A DNA stretch of 64,000 nt from the NCBI GenBank assembly GCA_028281025.1, contig JANQKR010000038.1, positions 1-64,000 on the forward strand, in the 5' to 3' direction. Made by a program: the position numbers and the translations under genes. Numbering within the stretch: the first letter of the stretch is position 1; every line of letters begins with the position of its first letter. Under the pieces are notes generated by a model. The model saw only the letters and a program-made list of their open reading frames with translations, did not search any database and was not told the DNA's origin. Source of the DNA: Croceivirga sp. (GTDB lineage Bacteria; Bacteroidota; Bacteroidia; Flavobacteriales; Flavobacteriaceae). Positions 25,870-34,638 of the stretch are shown in pieces.

Positions 25870-27311
25870 AGCAGTCGTTGAAAAATACCTTGGTCACCTA
25901 TGTGGGCTTTGCCCTGGGTGCGATCAATATTTTGTTTCTCTACACACACATCTTACCTGATGCGTATTTTGGATTGGTCACTTTTATTTTGGCCACGGCT
26001 GCAATTCTAATGCCATTGATGGCCTTTGGTGTTCATAATACTTTGGTCAAGTTCTATCATGAACAGGAAGAGGACAAAAAAAACGGCTTTCTAACCCTTA
26101 TGGTACTGAGCCCATTGCTGGCTATTGCCCCTTTGGCCCTTCTAACTTTTTTGGGCTTTCAACACATTGCCGATTTTTTGTCCCAAAAGAATGCCATTGC
26201 GTCCAACTATGTCTGGCATATTTTTCTGATTGGTTTGGCAATGGCCTATTTTGAGGTGTTTTATGCGTGGAGTAGGGTACATTTAAAATCGGTTTTTGGA
26301 AATTTTTTGAGGGAAATTTTTGCCCGATTGGGAGCGACCGTCCTTTTGGTACTGGTTTATTATGAGGTGCTGTCCATTCCGTCTTTTTTGAATGCCCTGG
26401 TCGGGATGTACCTGTTACGGACCGTAGTGATGAAAATATATGCCTATAGCCTGCACAGGCCGAAACTTAATCTTGATTTTCCGAAAAACACCAAAGCAAT
26501 CCTTTGGTACAGTGCGCTTATCATTTTAGGAGGTTCCGCGGCAGTATTGCTTTTGGAAATCGACAAGTTTATGATCAATCAGTATGTGGCCATTGAAAAT
26601 GTAGCCTATTACGGGGTTGCTATTTACATTGCCACGGTTATTATTGTTCCTTCCAGGGCCATGCACCAAATCACGTATCCTTTAACGGCTAAGTTGCTAA
26701 GTGAAGGAGACCTGTTTGGACTGGAAAACCTCTATAAAAAAACCTCTTTGACCCTCTTTATCGCTTCAGGAATGGTATTCTTATTGATCGTCTTGAATCT
26801 GGAGGATTTGTTCCTATTGTTGCCCGAAACGTACCGAAAAGGTTTTGCCATTGTGTTTTTAATTGGCCTGGCCAAAGTGTTCGATTCCGTTTTGGGCAAT
26901 GTGAATTCCATTTTGTACAACTCTGTGTACTATAAGACCATTCTACTGTTGGGTGTATTGTTGGCCATTACCACCATTCTATTGAATTTATGGTTCATTC
27001 CCCTGTTTGGAATTGAAGGGGCTGCCATAGCCAGCTTTATTGCCATCTTCTTGTTCAATTGCATTAAAATGGCCTTTGTTAAGGTAAAATTTGGATTCCT
27101 GCCCTTTGGAAAGGGAACTTTTAAGATTCTGGCAACCCTGCTTCTTTTGGGGTTTCTCTTCTGGAAGTTGAACTTCTCCTTTCATCCTATCCTGAACATT
27201 ATGCTAAAGTCGGTCATTATGGTAGTGATGTATCTAGGGATTTTATACCGATTTGATATTTCCGAAGATGTTTCGGGATTGATTTCCAAGCTTTTGAATC
27301 GTAAGGATTGA
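25854..27311 (+). CDS. Polysaccharide flippase (Wzx/MATE-like)
   Basis: A 485-residue membrane protein with about 12-14 hydrophobic segments and short loops, typical of lipid-linked oligosaccharide flippases of the MOP superfamily. The N-terminus (KQSLKNTLVTYVGFALGAINILFLY) matches the usual opening of this family. It overlaps the upstream glycosyltransferase gene by 16 bp. Together with the YfhO-like protein and the glycosyltransferase it forms a minimal surface-glycan module. No polymerase or chain-length regulator is adjacent. Confidence 0.85.
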   Translation: MGIVLKQSLKNTLVTYVGFALGAINILFLYTHILPDAYFGLVTFILATAAILMPLMAFGVHNTLVKFYHEQEEDKKNGFLTLMVLSPLLAIAPLALLTFLGFQHIADFLSQKNAIASNYVWHIFLIGLAMAYFEVFYAWSRVHLKSVFGNFLREIFARLGATVLLVLVYYEVLSIPSFLNALVGMYLLRTVVMKIYAYSLHRPKLNLDFPKNTKAILWYSALIILGGSAAVLLLEIDKFMINQYVAIENVAYYGVAIYIATVIIVPSRAMHQITYPLTAKLLSEGDLFGLENLYKKTSLTLFIASGMVFLLIVLNLEDLFLLLPETYRKGFAIVFLIGLAKVFDSVLGNVNSILYNSVYYKTILLLGVLLAITTILLNLWFIPLFGIEGAAIASFIAIFLFNCIKMAFVKVKFGFLPFGKGTFKILATLLLLGFLFWKLNFSFHPILNIMLKSVIMVVMYLGILYRFDISEDVSGLISKLLNRKD

Positions 27312-27446
27312 CCACTGACTTAACTTGTCGAAATTATGCTTTCCTGTGGCTCAATTCCGGTCAGAAATACCATGTTAGTGTACCCCTTGACAAGCTCAGG
27401 GTTCAATTCGTTTACGGAAATCAAAGATTTCCCAACGCATTGAAAA

Positions 27447-27479
27447 ACCCCGGGGTAAACAGAACATTTACCCCGGGGT
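27447..27479 (-). terminator. Strong hairpin terminator, minus strand
   Basis: A perfect 13-bp stem (ACCCCGGGGTAAA / TTTACCCCGGGGT) with a 7-nt loop. On the minus strand the stem is followed by TTTTCA, so it most likely terminates the exported basic protein gene about 120 bp upstream. It could also stall plus-strand readthrough from the flippase gene. Confidence 0.75.
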
Positions 27480-27548
27480 CAAACAACTAACCAACCTAAA
27501 AACTTCGTGTCTCCCTATTTTGTTATTGAACAAAACAGCTGGTGTAAT

Positions 27549-27591
27549 GACTGTTGGGTGAAGTCAAAGCATCTTTCTTCACCCAGCAGTC
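27549..27591. repeat. Inverted repeat / 3' UTR hairpin
   Basis: GACTGTTGGGTGAAG (27549-27563) pairs with CTTCACCCAGCAGTC (27577-27591) with one G-T wobble and a 13-nt loop. It lies 8 bp beyond the stop codon of the basic protein gene (minus strand) and lacks a T tract, so it looks like an mRNA 3'-end stabiliser rather than a terminator. Confidence 0.6.
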
Positions 27592-27598
27592 CCAATTA

Positions 27599-28792
27599 TT
27601 ATAATCTCCGAGCACTTCTTGTATTTCTTGTGCCTCTTGAATTTTTGCTCTTTGTTCCAGAAGAACTCCTTCTTGTGGTAGTCGTACTCCTGGTCACGGT
27701 TCTCTTTGCGGGTGTACTTCGCTTGACACTGGTACTCCTACTTCGGGTTTGGGCCACAGTACGCTTTGGTTTCGTATAGGTACTGCTCCTTTTCGTTACC
27801 GTCCGCTGGTTAGGGGTACGGGTAACTTCCCTTTTGGTCACCGTGGTACTCCGTGGGGTCCGGCTTACCGAACGCTGCGTTACCGAGGTATTGCGGTTGG
27901 ATCGACGAGCATCTGAAGTACTCCTCCTCGTGGTGCTACGCCTCACCTGATCCTGGTTTTGTCGCGCATTGTTACTCCTATTTATCGCAGTGGACCTATT
28001 GTTCCTTTGCGCAATGGCATTGTTGGAACGCCTAACCGATCTTCTTTCGGCAACAGCTCGATTGTTTCTACCGATATCATTGCGTCTTATGCGATTGTTT
28101 TCACGGACGGCAACACGTCTGTCATTCCTATAGATCTTCGCCCTTCGCGTTCTGTTGAATCTATACTCTCGACCTATTTGTGCATAAGCCCTACGCACAT
28201 TGTTCCTATAAGGCCTGTGCCAAGTGTACCGGATGGGATTATACCACCTTCTATAGGGAGTGGTCCATACATTACAGAATCCTATTGCCGGTCTGGCGAA
28301 CCATCGGTGCCATGGCCTAAATACATAGCCTCGGTTGTAGATGTTAATAAAACCTGTGGTATGACTGAATACACCGCCATTCCAAAATACGTTCAATCCG
28401 CCCAAGCGTCGAACAAATCCGTTTCTGTACCAAATATCCACTCCACCGATTTGGGAAACCCGACCGTAGAAGTCATAAAAGATAGGTACATTTTCCACTT
28501 GGATTACGGCACCAAAATCATCGTACTGTACAAATGGGTTATAGTTAAAACCGGAATTAAAGGTGATACCCACATTCCCAACACGTGCGCCGACCCCTAC
28601 GTTTACCCGGTTATCAATATAAAAATCAAATTCACCATCGGGATATACGGAAAAGGTTATACCGTTTTCCACAAAAATAAACGAGTTGCCATAACGAAAT
28701 GTGGTCATTGCCGTTTCACCATTCATCGTCGCAGCTTGTGTAGCAGAAGCTCCAAATACCAGGGCTGCCATTAAGAATACAAACTTTCTCAT
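27599..28792 (-). CDS. Exported protein with Arg/Ser/Thr-rich protamine-like C-terminal tail
   Basis: A 397-residue protein. The signal peptide (MRKFVFLMAALVFGASATQA) is followed to about residue 165 by a domain rich in Gly, Phe, Tyr and Asn with repeated beta-hairpin-like elements (VYPDGEFDFYIDNRVNVG, VGNVGITFNSGFNYNPF, IGGVDIWYRNGFVRRLGG). From about 190 to the end the sequence is low-complexity and highly basic: first Arg/Asn-rich (ENNRIRRNDIGRNNRA), then Arg/Ser/Thr-rich (RSTTRRSTSDARRSNR; TKREVTRTPNQRTVTKRSS). No family function is known to me. The tail could bind DNA, polyanionic polysaccharide or lipopolysaccharide in the envelope. Confidence 0.75.
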   Translation of the reverse strand: MRKFVFLMAALVFGASATQAATMNGETAMTTFRYGNSFIFVENGITFSVYPDGEFDFYIDNRVNVGVGARVGNVGITFNSGFNYNPFVQYDDFGAVIQVENVPIFYDFYGRVSQIGGVDIWYRNGFVRRLGGLNVFWNGGVFSHTTGFINIYNRGYVFRPWHRWFARPAIGFCNVWTTPYRRWYNPIRYTWHRPYRNNVRRAYAQIGREYRFNRTRRAKIYRNDRRVAVRENNRIRRNDIGRNNRAVAERRSVRRSNNAIAQRNNRSTAINRSNNARQNQDQVRRSTTRRSTSDARRSNRNTSVTQRSVSRTPRSTTVTKREVTRTPNQRTVTKRSSTYTKPKRTVAQTRSRSTSVKRSTPAKRTVTRSTTTTRRSSSGTKSKNSRGTRNTRSARRL

Positions 28793-28929
28793 AACTGTTT
28801 AATTTTAGTTTTAGGTGCAACTATTTACATCCCACCCAAGAATAATCAAACAGCGTGCCAAAAAAAGAATTATAGTTTTAAGTTATTGATTATCAATATA
28901 TTAAAATCAATATTTGACAATAGTATTCC

Positions 28930-29823
28930 TTAGAGGCTCTCGAATTCCACAAATTCAAATTGTGGGGTGGATTCAAATAAATGACGTAGTAAGGAAGCAT
29001 GGCCATTTCCCATGATGACCAAAATACGGTCTTGCGGGCCTTCGGAAATCCCGACCAATTTTGAAAAAATGCGAAGGTTTCGATTGTACCACCATAAGGA
29101 CAGATTATCCGCTGCCTGATTTTCGACCTTGCCCATATTGCCCGTAAGGTAAAGGCCGTAGTTGGCCAAGTGGTTTTTTCTGGAGTTGAGGTATTTAAAG
29201 TAGTCCAACAGATGCATTTTGGAAACGATTTTGTCGTCATAGTTCAACCACTCTTTGGCCATATCCCAATAGGGATCCGGGGCATCCCAATCTATTTCGT
29301 CTATAAGGGAATTTAGTAGGACGGAATCCTTCTTTTTTAAATCATAGAACAATGATTTGGCATCGATGGCATAAAGTGTATCCAATGCCATGTCTTTTGC
29401 AATACGCATTCCCAGGGTATAGCGTTCATCCCGTTTATCCGAATGCGCCCCACTTTTATAGGCCGCAAACTTTTCCATGGTGTTCCACCCGGGGCGGGCT
29501 TCAATGGCAACCTTATTGGGACGGAACTTTTTGATATGTGCAATCAAATCTTCCAATTCTGACTTTTTTGGCTCCTTTAATACATCTACCTGATCCTCCT
29601 CGGAAGTTTTATGGGTATCCAATCCGGGATAGCCAAAATGGAAGGTGCCTACGACCAGGACCTTGGCCCGTTCTTCCGGGAAAAAGTCCCCAGGATATTT
29701 TAGGGTATCCAAAACTGATGGGGCTGGGGTATGGGCGGTGTTGTTTTCCTGCTTTGTAGTGCAGCCAACAACTACTAAGAAAAGTAAGGGAAAGGTCGGC
29801 AAAAGGCTTTTGATCGTGTTCAT
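28930..29823 (-). CDS. DUF5694 family lipoprotein
   Basis: A 297-residue predicted lipoprotein (LLPTFPLLFLVVVGC, Cys as lipid attachment). I start at the ATG at 29823 (MNTIKSLLP) because it places the lipobox correctly; the frame extends to 29856. The body begins with KVLVVGTFHFGYPGLDTHKT and contains KVAIEARPGW, YAIDAKSLFYDL and a C-terminal RILVIMGNGHASLLRHLFE. This His/Glu arrangement recalls TraB/GumN-type putative metal-dependent peptidases, which is how DUF5694 is usually placed; activity is unproven. The palindromic repeat array starts 74 bp upstream of its start. Confidence 0.8.
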   Translation of the reverse strand: MNTIKSLLPTFPLLFLVVVGCTTKQENNTAHTPAPSVLDTLKYPGDFFPEERAKVLVVGTFHFGYPGLDTHKTSEEDQVDVLKEPKKSELEDLIAHIKKFRPNKVAIEARPGWNTMEKFAAYKSGAHSDKRDERYTLGMRIAKDMALDTLYAIDAKSLFYDLKKKDSVLLNSLIDEIDWDAPDPYWDMAKEWLNYDDKIVSKMHLLDYFKYLNSRKNHLANYGLYLTGNMGKVENQAADNLSLWWYNRNLRIFSKLVGISEGPQDRILVIMGNGHASLLRHLFESTPQFEFVEFESL

Positions 29824-29896
29824 TGGTTGGAGTTTTGCTGTAAAGATGAATACCAACGGGATTTGTTACAGCAGCACCAAGGTTTTGTTCCCTGAT

Positions 29897-30185
29897 TGTC
29901 ATTCTGAACCCTGAATGGAGTGAGGGGAAGAATCTTACTTTATTTATTGGGATTTCTCGTCGCTTTGATCTGTCGGAATGACATTTAGGGGTTAGTTGTC
30001 ATTCTGAACCCTGAACGAAGTGAAGGGGAAGAATCTTATTCTGTTTATTTGGATTCCTCCTCGCTATGCTCACTCGAAATGACATTTAGACGTTAGTTGT
30101 CATTCTGAAACCTGAGCGAAGTGAAGGTGAAGAATCGTATTCAGTTTATTTGGATTCCTCGTCGCTGCGCGCTGTCGGAATGACA
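29897..30185. repeat. Three tandem copies of a palindromic intergenic repeat
   Basis: Units at 29897-29983, 29997-30084 and 30098-30185, each about 87-88 bp and separated by 13 bp with a GTTAGT-containing spacer. Each unit begins TGTCATTCTGAA and ends GAATGACA or AAATGACA. Internally it consists of two inverted half-units: TGTCATTCTGA...GAAG...GAAGAATC and the complement of TGTCATTTCGAG...GACGAGAAATC. This belongs to the widespread class of dispersed intergenic repeats seen in many Bacteroidota. No gene is found between 29824 and 30279. Confidence 0.85.
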
Positions 30186-30279
30186 TTTGGAGCGAAGTCC
30201 GAGTAGGAAGTCTTACCACGTATAACGCTTGTACTAACCAAGCACAATGCCGCCCGTAAATGGGTGCCAAAAGATAAAT

Positions 30280-30714
30280 TTAGCCTTCCAAATACTGCTT
30301 TAAGTTTTCTTGAATAAAGTATTGCCAACCTGCCAAACAACTTTCCCTTTTAAATTCTGGGATATTATCTGGGAAATCCTCTAAGACCGTTGCCGTGACC
30401 GTAAGTTGGGTGCGTTCCTCCATTCCTTCCAGTTCAAATGCCACGGTACACCGACCGGTATAACCTTCATAGTGCCAGTGTTGCACCATTTTTTGTTGAG
30501 GGGTAATCTCCAGAACCTTCCAAATATGGGGAAAACTCCGTTCCCCGGTATCCACTATAAATTGGGTTTCAAAGCCGACCTGGGCTTGGTATTCCGGAAT
30601 ATTGGGAAAAAACCATTGTCGCATTTCATCCACTTGGGTCAGCGCATTCCATACCTTTTCTTTGGGAGCGCTAAAGGATTCTTTGACAATAACGGGGGGT
30701 TCGGTGGTTTTCAT
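30280..30714 (-). CDS. SRPBCC/AHSA1 family protein
   Basis: A 144-residue small cytosolic protein with a START-like fold. The ATG at 30714 (MKTTEPPVIVKESF) gives the standard AHSA1 opening VKESFSAPKEKVWNALTQVDEMRQWFFPN, followed by the strands FETQFIVDTGERSF, IWKVLEITPQQKMVQHWHYEGY and TQLTVTATVLEDF, and the C-terminal helix GWQYFIQENLKQYL. Such proteins bind hydrophobic ligands or act as Hsp90-activator-like modules; the ligand is unknown. It stands alone, flanked on both sides by copies of the same palindromic repeat. Confidence 0.85.
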   Translation of the reverse strand: MKTTEPPVIVKESFSAPKEKVWNALTQVDEMRQWFFPNIPEYQAQVGFETQFIVDTGERSFPHIWKVLEITPQQKMVQHWHYEGYTGRCTVAFELEGMEERTQLTVTATVLEDFPDNIPEFKRESCLAGWQYFIQENLKQYLEG

Positions 30715-30768
30715 TGCACTAAGGTTTCTTAAAGATAAGAGTTTGTGGATTTCCCAATCGCACATTGA

Positions 30769-30857
30769 TTGTCATTCTGAACCCTGAGCGAAGTGAAGGG
30801 GAAGAATCTTATTCTATTTATTGAGATTTCTCGTCGCTACGCTCGCTCGAAATGACA
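30769..30857. repeat. Fourth palindromic repeat unit, plus a half-unit
   Basis: A full 89-bp unit with the same architecture as the 29.9-30.2 kb copies: TGTCATTCTGA at the left, TCGAAATGACA at the right, and a GAGCGAAGTGAAGGGGAAGAATC-type left arm. A lone half-unit follows at about 30869-30896 (TCATTTCGAACCGAAGGTGA). It lies between the SRPBCC gene and the end of uvrA. Confidence 0.85.
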
Positions 30858-30957
30858 TTAATGTTTTAGTCATTTCGAACCGAAGGTGAGAAATCCAATT
30901 TTTCATAGAAGAGGGTACTCGTATGAATTCATGGATTTTCCAATGGCACACTGATTG

Positions 30958-33738
30958 TCATATCTTTTCCCCTAAATACCTCGCCGTAAACGATTCCTTA
31001 CTTTGCGCCACTTCTTCCGGAGTTCCTTCGGCCAACAGGTTTCCGCCATTTTCACCGCCTTCTGGACCTAGATCAATAATATAATCCGCACATTTGATCA
31101 GTTCAATATTATGCTCGATCACCACTATGGAATGGCCTTTGGAAATCAATTCATCAAAAGACTTTAAGAGCTTTTTAATATCGTGAAAATGTAGGCCAGT
31201 CGTAGGTTCATCAAAAATGAAAAGGGCCTTTTCCTTGGTGTTCCCTTTTACCAAAAAGGAGGCCAACTTAATTCGTTGTGCTTCCCCACCGGATAGGGTG
31301 GAGGAGCTTTGCCCCAGGGTCACATAGCCCAGACCCACATCCTGAAGGGGCTGCAACTTCTGTACAATCTTGTGCTGCCCGTGTTCGGAGAAATGGGCAA
31401 TGGCATCATCTATGGTTAAATTGAGAATGTCATTGATGTTTTTTCCCTGAAACTGCACTTCGAGTACATCCTTTTTAAAACGCTTGCCGCCACAGGCATC
31501 ACATTCCAAATGTACATCGGCCATAAACTGCATTTCTACAGTGATTTCCCCTTCCCCTTTACACTTTTCACAGCGGCCACCATCCACATTAAAGGAAAAA
31601 TGTTTGGCTTGATATCCCCGTAGTTTGCTCAATTTCTGCGCAGCAAACAGGGCACGGATATCGTCATAGGCCTTGATATAGGTTACTGGATTGGAACGTG
31701 AGGAACGCCCAATTGGGTTTTGATCCACGAACTCCACATGTTTTAACTGGGTGTATTTTCCTTCCAAGGTTGTGAATTGACCCGCCTTTTCGCCGTATCC
31801 CCCCACTTCTTTTAGGATGGCCGGATACAACAGTTTTTTGACCAAGGTACTTTTTCCGCTGCCGGAAACCCCGGTTACTACGGTCAATACATTCAATGGA
31901 AAGGTGACATCAATATTTTTAAGGTTGTTTTCACGGGCTCCTTTAATTTGGATGTAATTTTTGGAGTTTCTTCGCTCCCGTGGTACCGTTATCGTCATAG
32001 TTCCACTGAGGTAGTTGCCCGTTAGGGTGTTTTTGCTTAGGATTTCCGCAAAAGTACCTGTGGCAACGACCTTACCACCCAAGGTTCCCGCTTCCGGACC
32101 AATATCAATGATTTCATCAGCCGCTTTCATGATATCCTCATCATGTTCCACTACAATAACGGTATTCCCTAAATCGCGGAGGGATTTTAAAACTGCTATC
32201 AGGTTTTCGGTATCCTTGGGATGTAGCCCAATACTGGGTTCATCCAAAATATACATGGAACCTACCAAACTACTCCCCAAACTTGTAGCCAAGTTGATCC
32301 GTTGGCTTTCCCCACCGGATAAGGTATTGGATTTGCGATTGAGCGTTAGGTAACTAAGGCCTACTTTATCCAAAAAGTCCAACCGGGTCGTGATTTCTTT
32401 CAGTAAGCGTTTGGCAATGGCTGTATCGTGTTTGGATAGTTGTAGGTCCGCAAAGAACCCTACCAACTGTTTTATGGGCAGTTCAATAAGATCGGTGATG
32501 GAATGTCCCTGAATTTTTACATAGTTGGCTTCTTTGCGTAGGCGCTTTCCTTTGCAGACCGGACATTTTGTTTTTCCGCGGTACCGGGAAAGCATCACCC
32601 GATTCTGGATTTTATAGCTTTTCTCCTCCAGTTGTTCAAAGAACTTATGGATACCTATAAAGTGTTCGTTGCCATCCCATACCAATTGTCTTTGCTCCTC
32701 AGAAAGTTCAAACCAAGGTTTATGGATGGGGAAGTCAAATTTATAGGCGGAGTTTACCAACTGATCTCGATACCAGCCCATGCTCTCGCCGCGCCATGGG
32801 AAAACGGCATTTTCATAGATGGACAATGCGGTATTGGGAACTACAAGGTCTGGATCAATACCAATGACATCGCCGTAGCCTTCACATTTGGGACAGGCCC
32901 CATAAGGGTTGTTGAAACTAAAAAGATGTACATTGGGCTCCAGGAATTTCATGCCATCCAAATCGAACAGGTTGCTGAACTCCATTTGTTTGCCCGAAGT
33001 CAATTCTTCAATACTACAGACCCCTTTACCTTCAAAAAAAGCATTGTCAACGGCATTGCCCAATCTATTTAGGAAGTCCTCATCCCCTTTTTTGACCACA
33101 ATTCGGTCGACCACAAGATCAAATTGTTTTCCAATATCACTTGGGGCTTGATCTATTCTAATGACCTTCCCTTTATACTTTAATCGTGCATACCCCTGCT
33201 TGGAAAACAATTCCAAAGATTTTAGGGAGTCCTTCGTCTCTGGAATGGTAATGGGGGCCAGTAACAGTAGTTTGGTGCCTTCCTCAAAAGCTTTTACATG
33301 GTTGACCACATCCGTCACCGTATGCTTTTTTACCTCTTCACCGGAGATTGGGGATATGGTTTTCCCAATTCGCGCGAACAACAGTTTCAGGTAGTCATAG
33401 ATTTCAGTGGTGGTCCCGACCGTAGAACGGGGATTGGTGGAATTCACCTTCTGTTCAATGGCGATCGCTGGAGCTATACCTTTAATATAATCTACTTTGG
33501 GTTTGTCCAATTTGCCCAAGAACTGTCTGGCATAAGAGGAAAGACTTTCTACATACCTACGCTGTCCCTCGGCATATAAGGTGTCAAAGGCAAGGGAAGA
33601 CTTGCCCGAACCGGAAAGTCCTGTAATGACCACCAGCTTATTTCTGGGAATTACTACATTTATATTTTTAAGATTGTGCAGTTTGGCACCCTTTATGATA
33701 ATATTTTGCTTGGGATCTACATCTTGTATTGATGTCAT
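30958..33738 (-). CDS. uvrA: Excinuclease ABC subunit A
   Basis: A 926-residue DNA-damage recognition ATPase of nucleotide excision repair, working with UvrB and UvrC. It has two ABC modules with Walker [11 protein letters not shown] and [10 protein letters not shown], each with a signature ([12 protein letters not shown] and [12 protein letters not shown]). Zinc-binding cysteines are in [17 protein letters not shown] and CEKCKGEGE...CDACGG. The start is set at the ATG at 33738; the longer frame to 33759 would run into the -7 box at 33757-33764. It is monocistronic. Confidence 0.97.
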   Translation of the reverse strand: MTSIQDVDPKQNIIIKGAKLHNLKNINVVIPRNKLVVITGLSGSGKSSLAFDTLYAEGQRRYVESLSSYARQFLGKLDKPKVDYIKGIAPAIAIEQKVNSTNPRSTVGTTTEIYDYLKLLFARIGKTISPISGEEVKKHTVTDVVNHVKAFEEGTKLLLLAPITIPETKDSLKSLELFSKQGYARLKYKGKVIRIDQAPSDIGKQFDLVVDRIVVKKGDEDFLNRLGNAVDNAFFEGKGVCSIEELTSGKQMEFSNLFDLDGMKFLEPNVHLFSFNNPYGACPKCEGYGDVIGIDPDLVVPNTALSIYENAVFPWRGESMGWYRDQLVNSAYKFDFPIHKPWFELSEEQRQLVWDGNEHFIGIHKFFEQLEEKSYKIQNRVMLSRYRGKTKCPVCKGKRLRKEANYVKIQGHSITDLIELPIKQLVGFFADLQLSKHDTAIAKRLLKEITTRLDFLDKVGLSYLTLNRKSNTLSGGESQRINLATSLGSSLVGSMYILDEPSIGLHPKDTENLIAVLKSLRDLGNTVIVVEHDEDIMKAADEIIDIGPEAGTLGGKVVATGTFAEILSKNTLTGNYLSGTMTITVPRERRNSKNYIQIKGARENNLKNIDVTFPLNVLTVVTGVSGSGKSTLVKKLLYPAILKEVGGYGEKAGQFTTLEGKYTQLKHVEFVDQNPIGRSSRSNPVTYIKAYDDIRALFAAQKLSKLRGYQAKHFSFNVDGGRCEKCKGEGEITVEMQFMADVHLECDACGGKRFKKDVLEVQFQGKNINDILNLTIDDAIAHFSEHGQHKIVQKLQPLQDVGLGYVTLGQSSSTLSGGEAQRIKLASFLVKGNTKEKALFIFDEPTTGLHFHDIKKLLKSFDELISKGHSIVVIEHNIELIKCADYIIDLGPEGGENGGNLLAEGTPEEVAQSKESFTARYLGEKI

Positions 33739-33756
33739 TCGTCGAAAAAATTTGGG

Positions 33757-33764
33757 CAAAGATA
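33757..33764 (-). promoter_or_regulatory. -7 element of the uvrA promoter
   Basis: Reads TATCTTTG on the minus strand, about 19 bp upstream of the chosen ATG. It overlaps the first codon of the longer uvrA frame and so decides the start. No clear TTG at -33. Confidence 0.6.
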
Positions 33765-33835
33765 CGATTCAGGGGTCTTAATGTCTATATTGCGACGGTT
33801 GACATCTAAAATACAGTAGATCACAACATACTTTT

Positions 33836-33864
33836 TTGGTAACATCCTTTATTACATATCTTTG
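33836..33864 (+). promoter_or_regulatory. Sigma factor gene promoter
   Basis: TTG (33836-33838), 18-bp spacer, TATCTTTG (33857-33864). This predicts a transcription start near 33870 and a leader of about 115 nt before the ATG at 33986. Confidence 0.7.
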
Positions 33865-33873
33865 GTATGTAAT
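33851..33873. promoter_or_regulatory. Palindromic operator candidate over the -7 element
   Basis: ATTACATA (33851-33858) and TATGTAAT (33866-33873) form a perfect 8-bp inverted repeat with a 7-bp centre. The centre contains most of the -7 box TATCTTTG, so a bound dimeric regulator would block it. The regulator is not identifiable. Confidence 0.5.
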
Positions 33874-33900
33874 TAAAAACTGATAGGCCTATACAGCGAT

Positions 33901-33982
33901 AATTACTTTTTTACAATTAAACTAATAACTCCAAGCCGGTCCAAGCCGTTGGTCTGGTGATGTTTAAACCAAAAAAGTAATT
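33901..33982 (+). promoter_or_regulatory. Structured 5' leader of the sigma factor mRNA
   Basis: AATTACTTTTTT (33901-33912) is perfectly complementary to AAAAAAGTAATT (33971-33982), whose end is 3 nt before the start codon. The 58-nt interior holds a tandem decamer (CCAAGCCGGT CCAAGCCGTT) and the near-palindrome CCAAGCCGTTGG, able to form nested stems. Folding would hide the A-rich region that Bacteroidota ribosomes favour for initiation. Confidence 0.5.
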
Positions 33983-33985
33983 TGT

Positions 33986-34567
33986 ATGGAACTGCAAATA
34001 GAAGATTCTGTATTGGTCAAGAAGTACATAAATGGCGAAGAGAAAGCCTTGGAAGTACTTATTAACCGTCACAATCAAAAAATCCTAAGTTTTATTTATT
34101 CCAAAGTGCTCAATCGGGATGTGGCAGAAGACATCTTTCAAGACACTTTTATAAAAGTAATAAAGACCCTAAAACGCGGTTCTTACAGTGAAGAAGGTAA
34201 GTTCTTACCGTGGGTCATGCGTATTGCCCATAACCTGATCATTGACCATTTCCGGAAAAACAAACGTATGCCAAAGTTTGAAGGAAGTGAGGACTTCAAC
34301 ATCTTCTCCGTTATTAAAGACGAGAAGCTCAATGTGGAAAAACAGATTATAAAAGATCAAATTGATAGTGATCTGTCCCTTTTGATTGAAGAATTACCGG
34401 ACGATCAGCGCGAAGTCTTGATTATGCGTATCTACAAGGATATGAGCTTTAAGGAAATTGCGGAAAATACCGGGGTTAGCATCAATACCGCCTTGGGACG
34501 TATGCGCTATGCCCTAATTAATTTGAGAAAAGTAGTTCAACGAAATAATATCGTTTTAACGAATTAA
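33986..34567 (+). CDS. RNA polymerase sigma factor, ECF (sigma-70 family)
   Basis: A 193-residue sigma factor with region 2 and region 4 only. Region 2 (about residues 20-95) has INRHNQKILSFIYSKVLNRDVAEDIFQDTFIKVIK and the RIAHNLIIDHFRKNKR helix that melts the -10. Region 4 (about 130-185) has LPDDQREVLIMRIYKDMSFKEIAENTGVSINTALGRMRYALINLRK, the -35-binding helix-turn-helix, here given in parts. No anti-sigma gene with a FecR-like transmembrane protein is adjacent; instead a 47-codon ORF follows. The leader is about 115 nt and highly structured, suggesting post-transcriptional control. The gene may belong to the abundant flavobacterial group that recognises general promoters. Confidence 0.88.
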   Translation: MELQIEDSVLVKKYINGEEKALEVLINRHNQKILSFIYSKVLNRDVAEDIFQDTFIKVIKTLKRGSYSEEGKFLPWVMRIAHNLIIDHFRKNKRMPKFEGSEDFNIFSVIKDEKLNVEKQIIKDQIDSDLSLLIEELPDDQREVLIMRIYKDMSFKEIAENTGVSINTALGRMRYALINLRKVVQRNNIVLTN

Positions 34568-34638
34568 TCTGCATTAGGTCGAACCGAGCAATATTTCCAA
34601 ATTACTGGCGTTTCTATATTGAATTTAAACGCTAGAAT

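Larger units (their letters stand above)
27312..27598. other. Intergenic region with two hairpins
   Basis: This 287-bp gap between two convergent genes holds no convincing ORF. It contains the hairpins listed separately at 27447-27479 and 27549-27591. A fragment near 27388 (CCTTGACAAGCTCAGGG) resembles the core of widespread intergenic repeats in Bacteroidota. Confidence 0.6.

Noticed and set aside
27308-27490. A 60-codon frame after the flippase gene
   Set aside because: It runs through the hairpin terminator, overlaps the flippase stop and shows no protein-like composition.
27959-28774. A 271-codon plus-strand frame inside the basic protein gene
   Set aside because: It is antisense to a low-complexity Arg/Ser/Thr-rich coding region, which naturally leaves the other strand open; it has no start context or family features.
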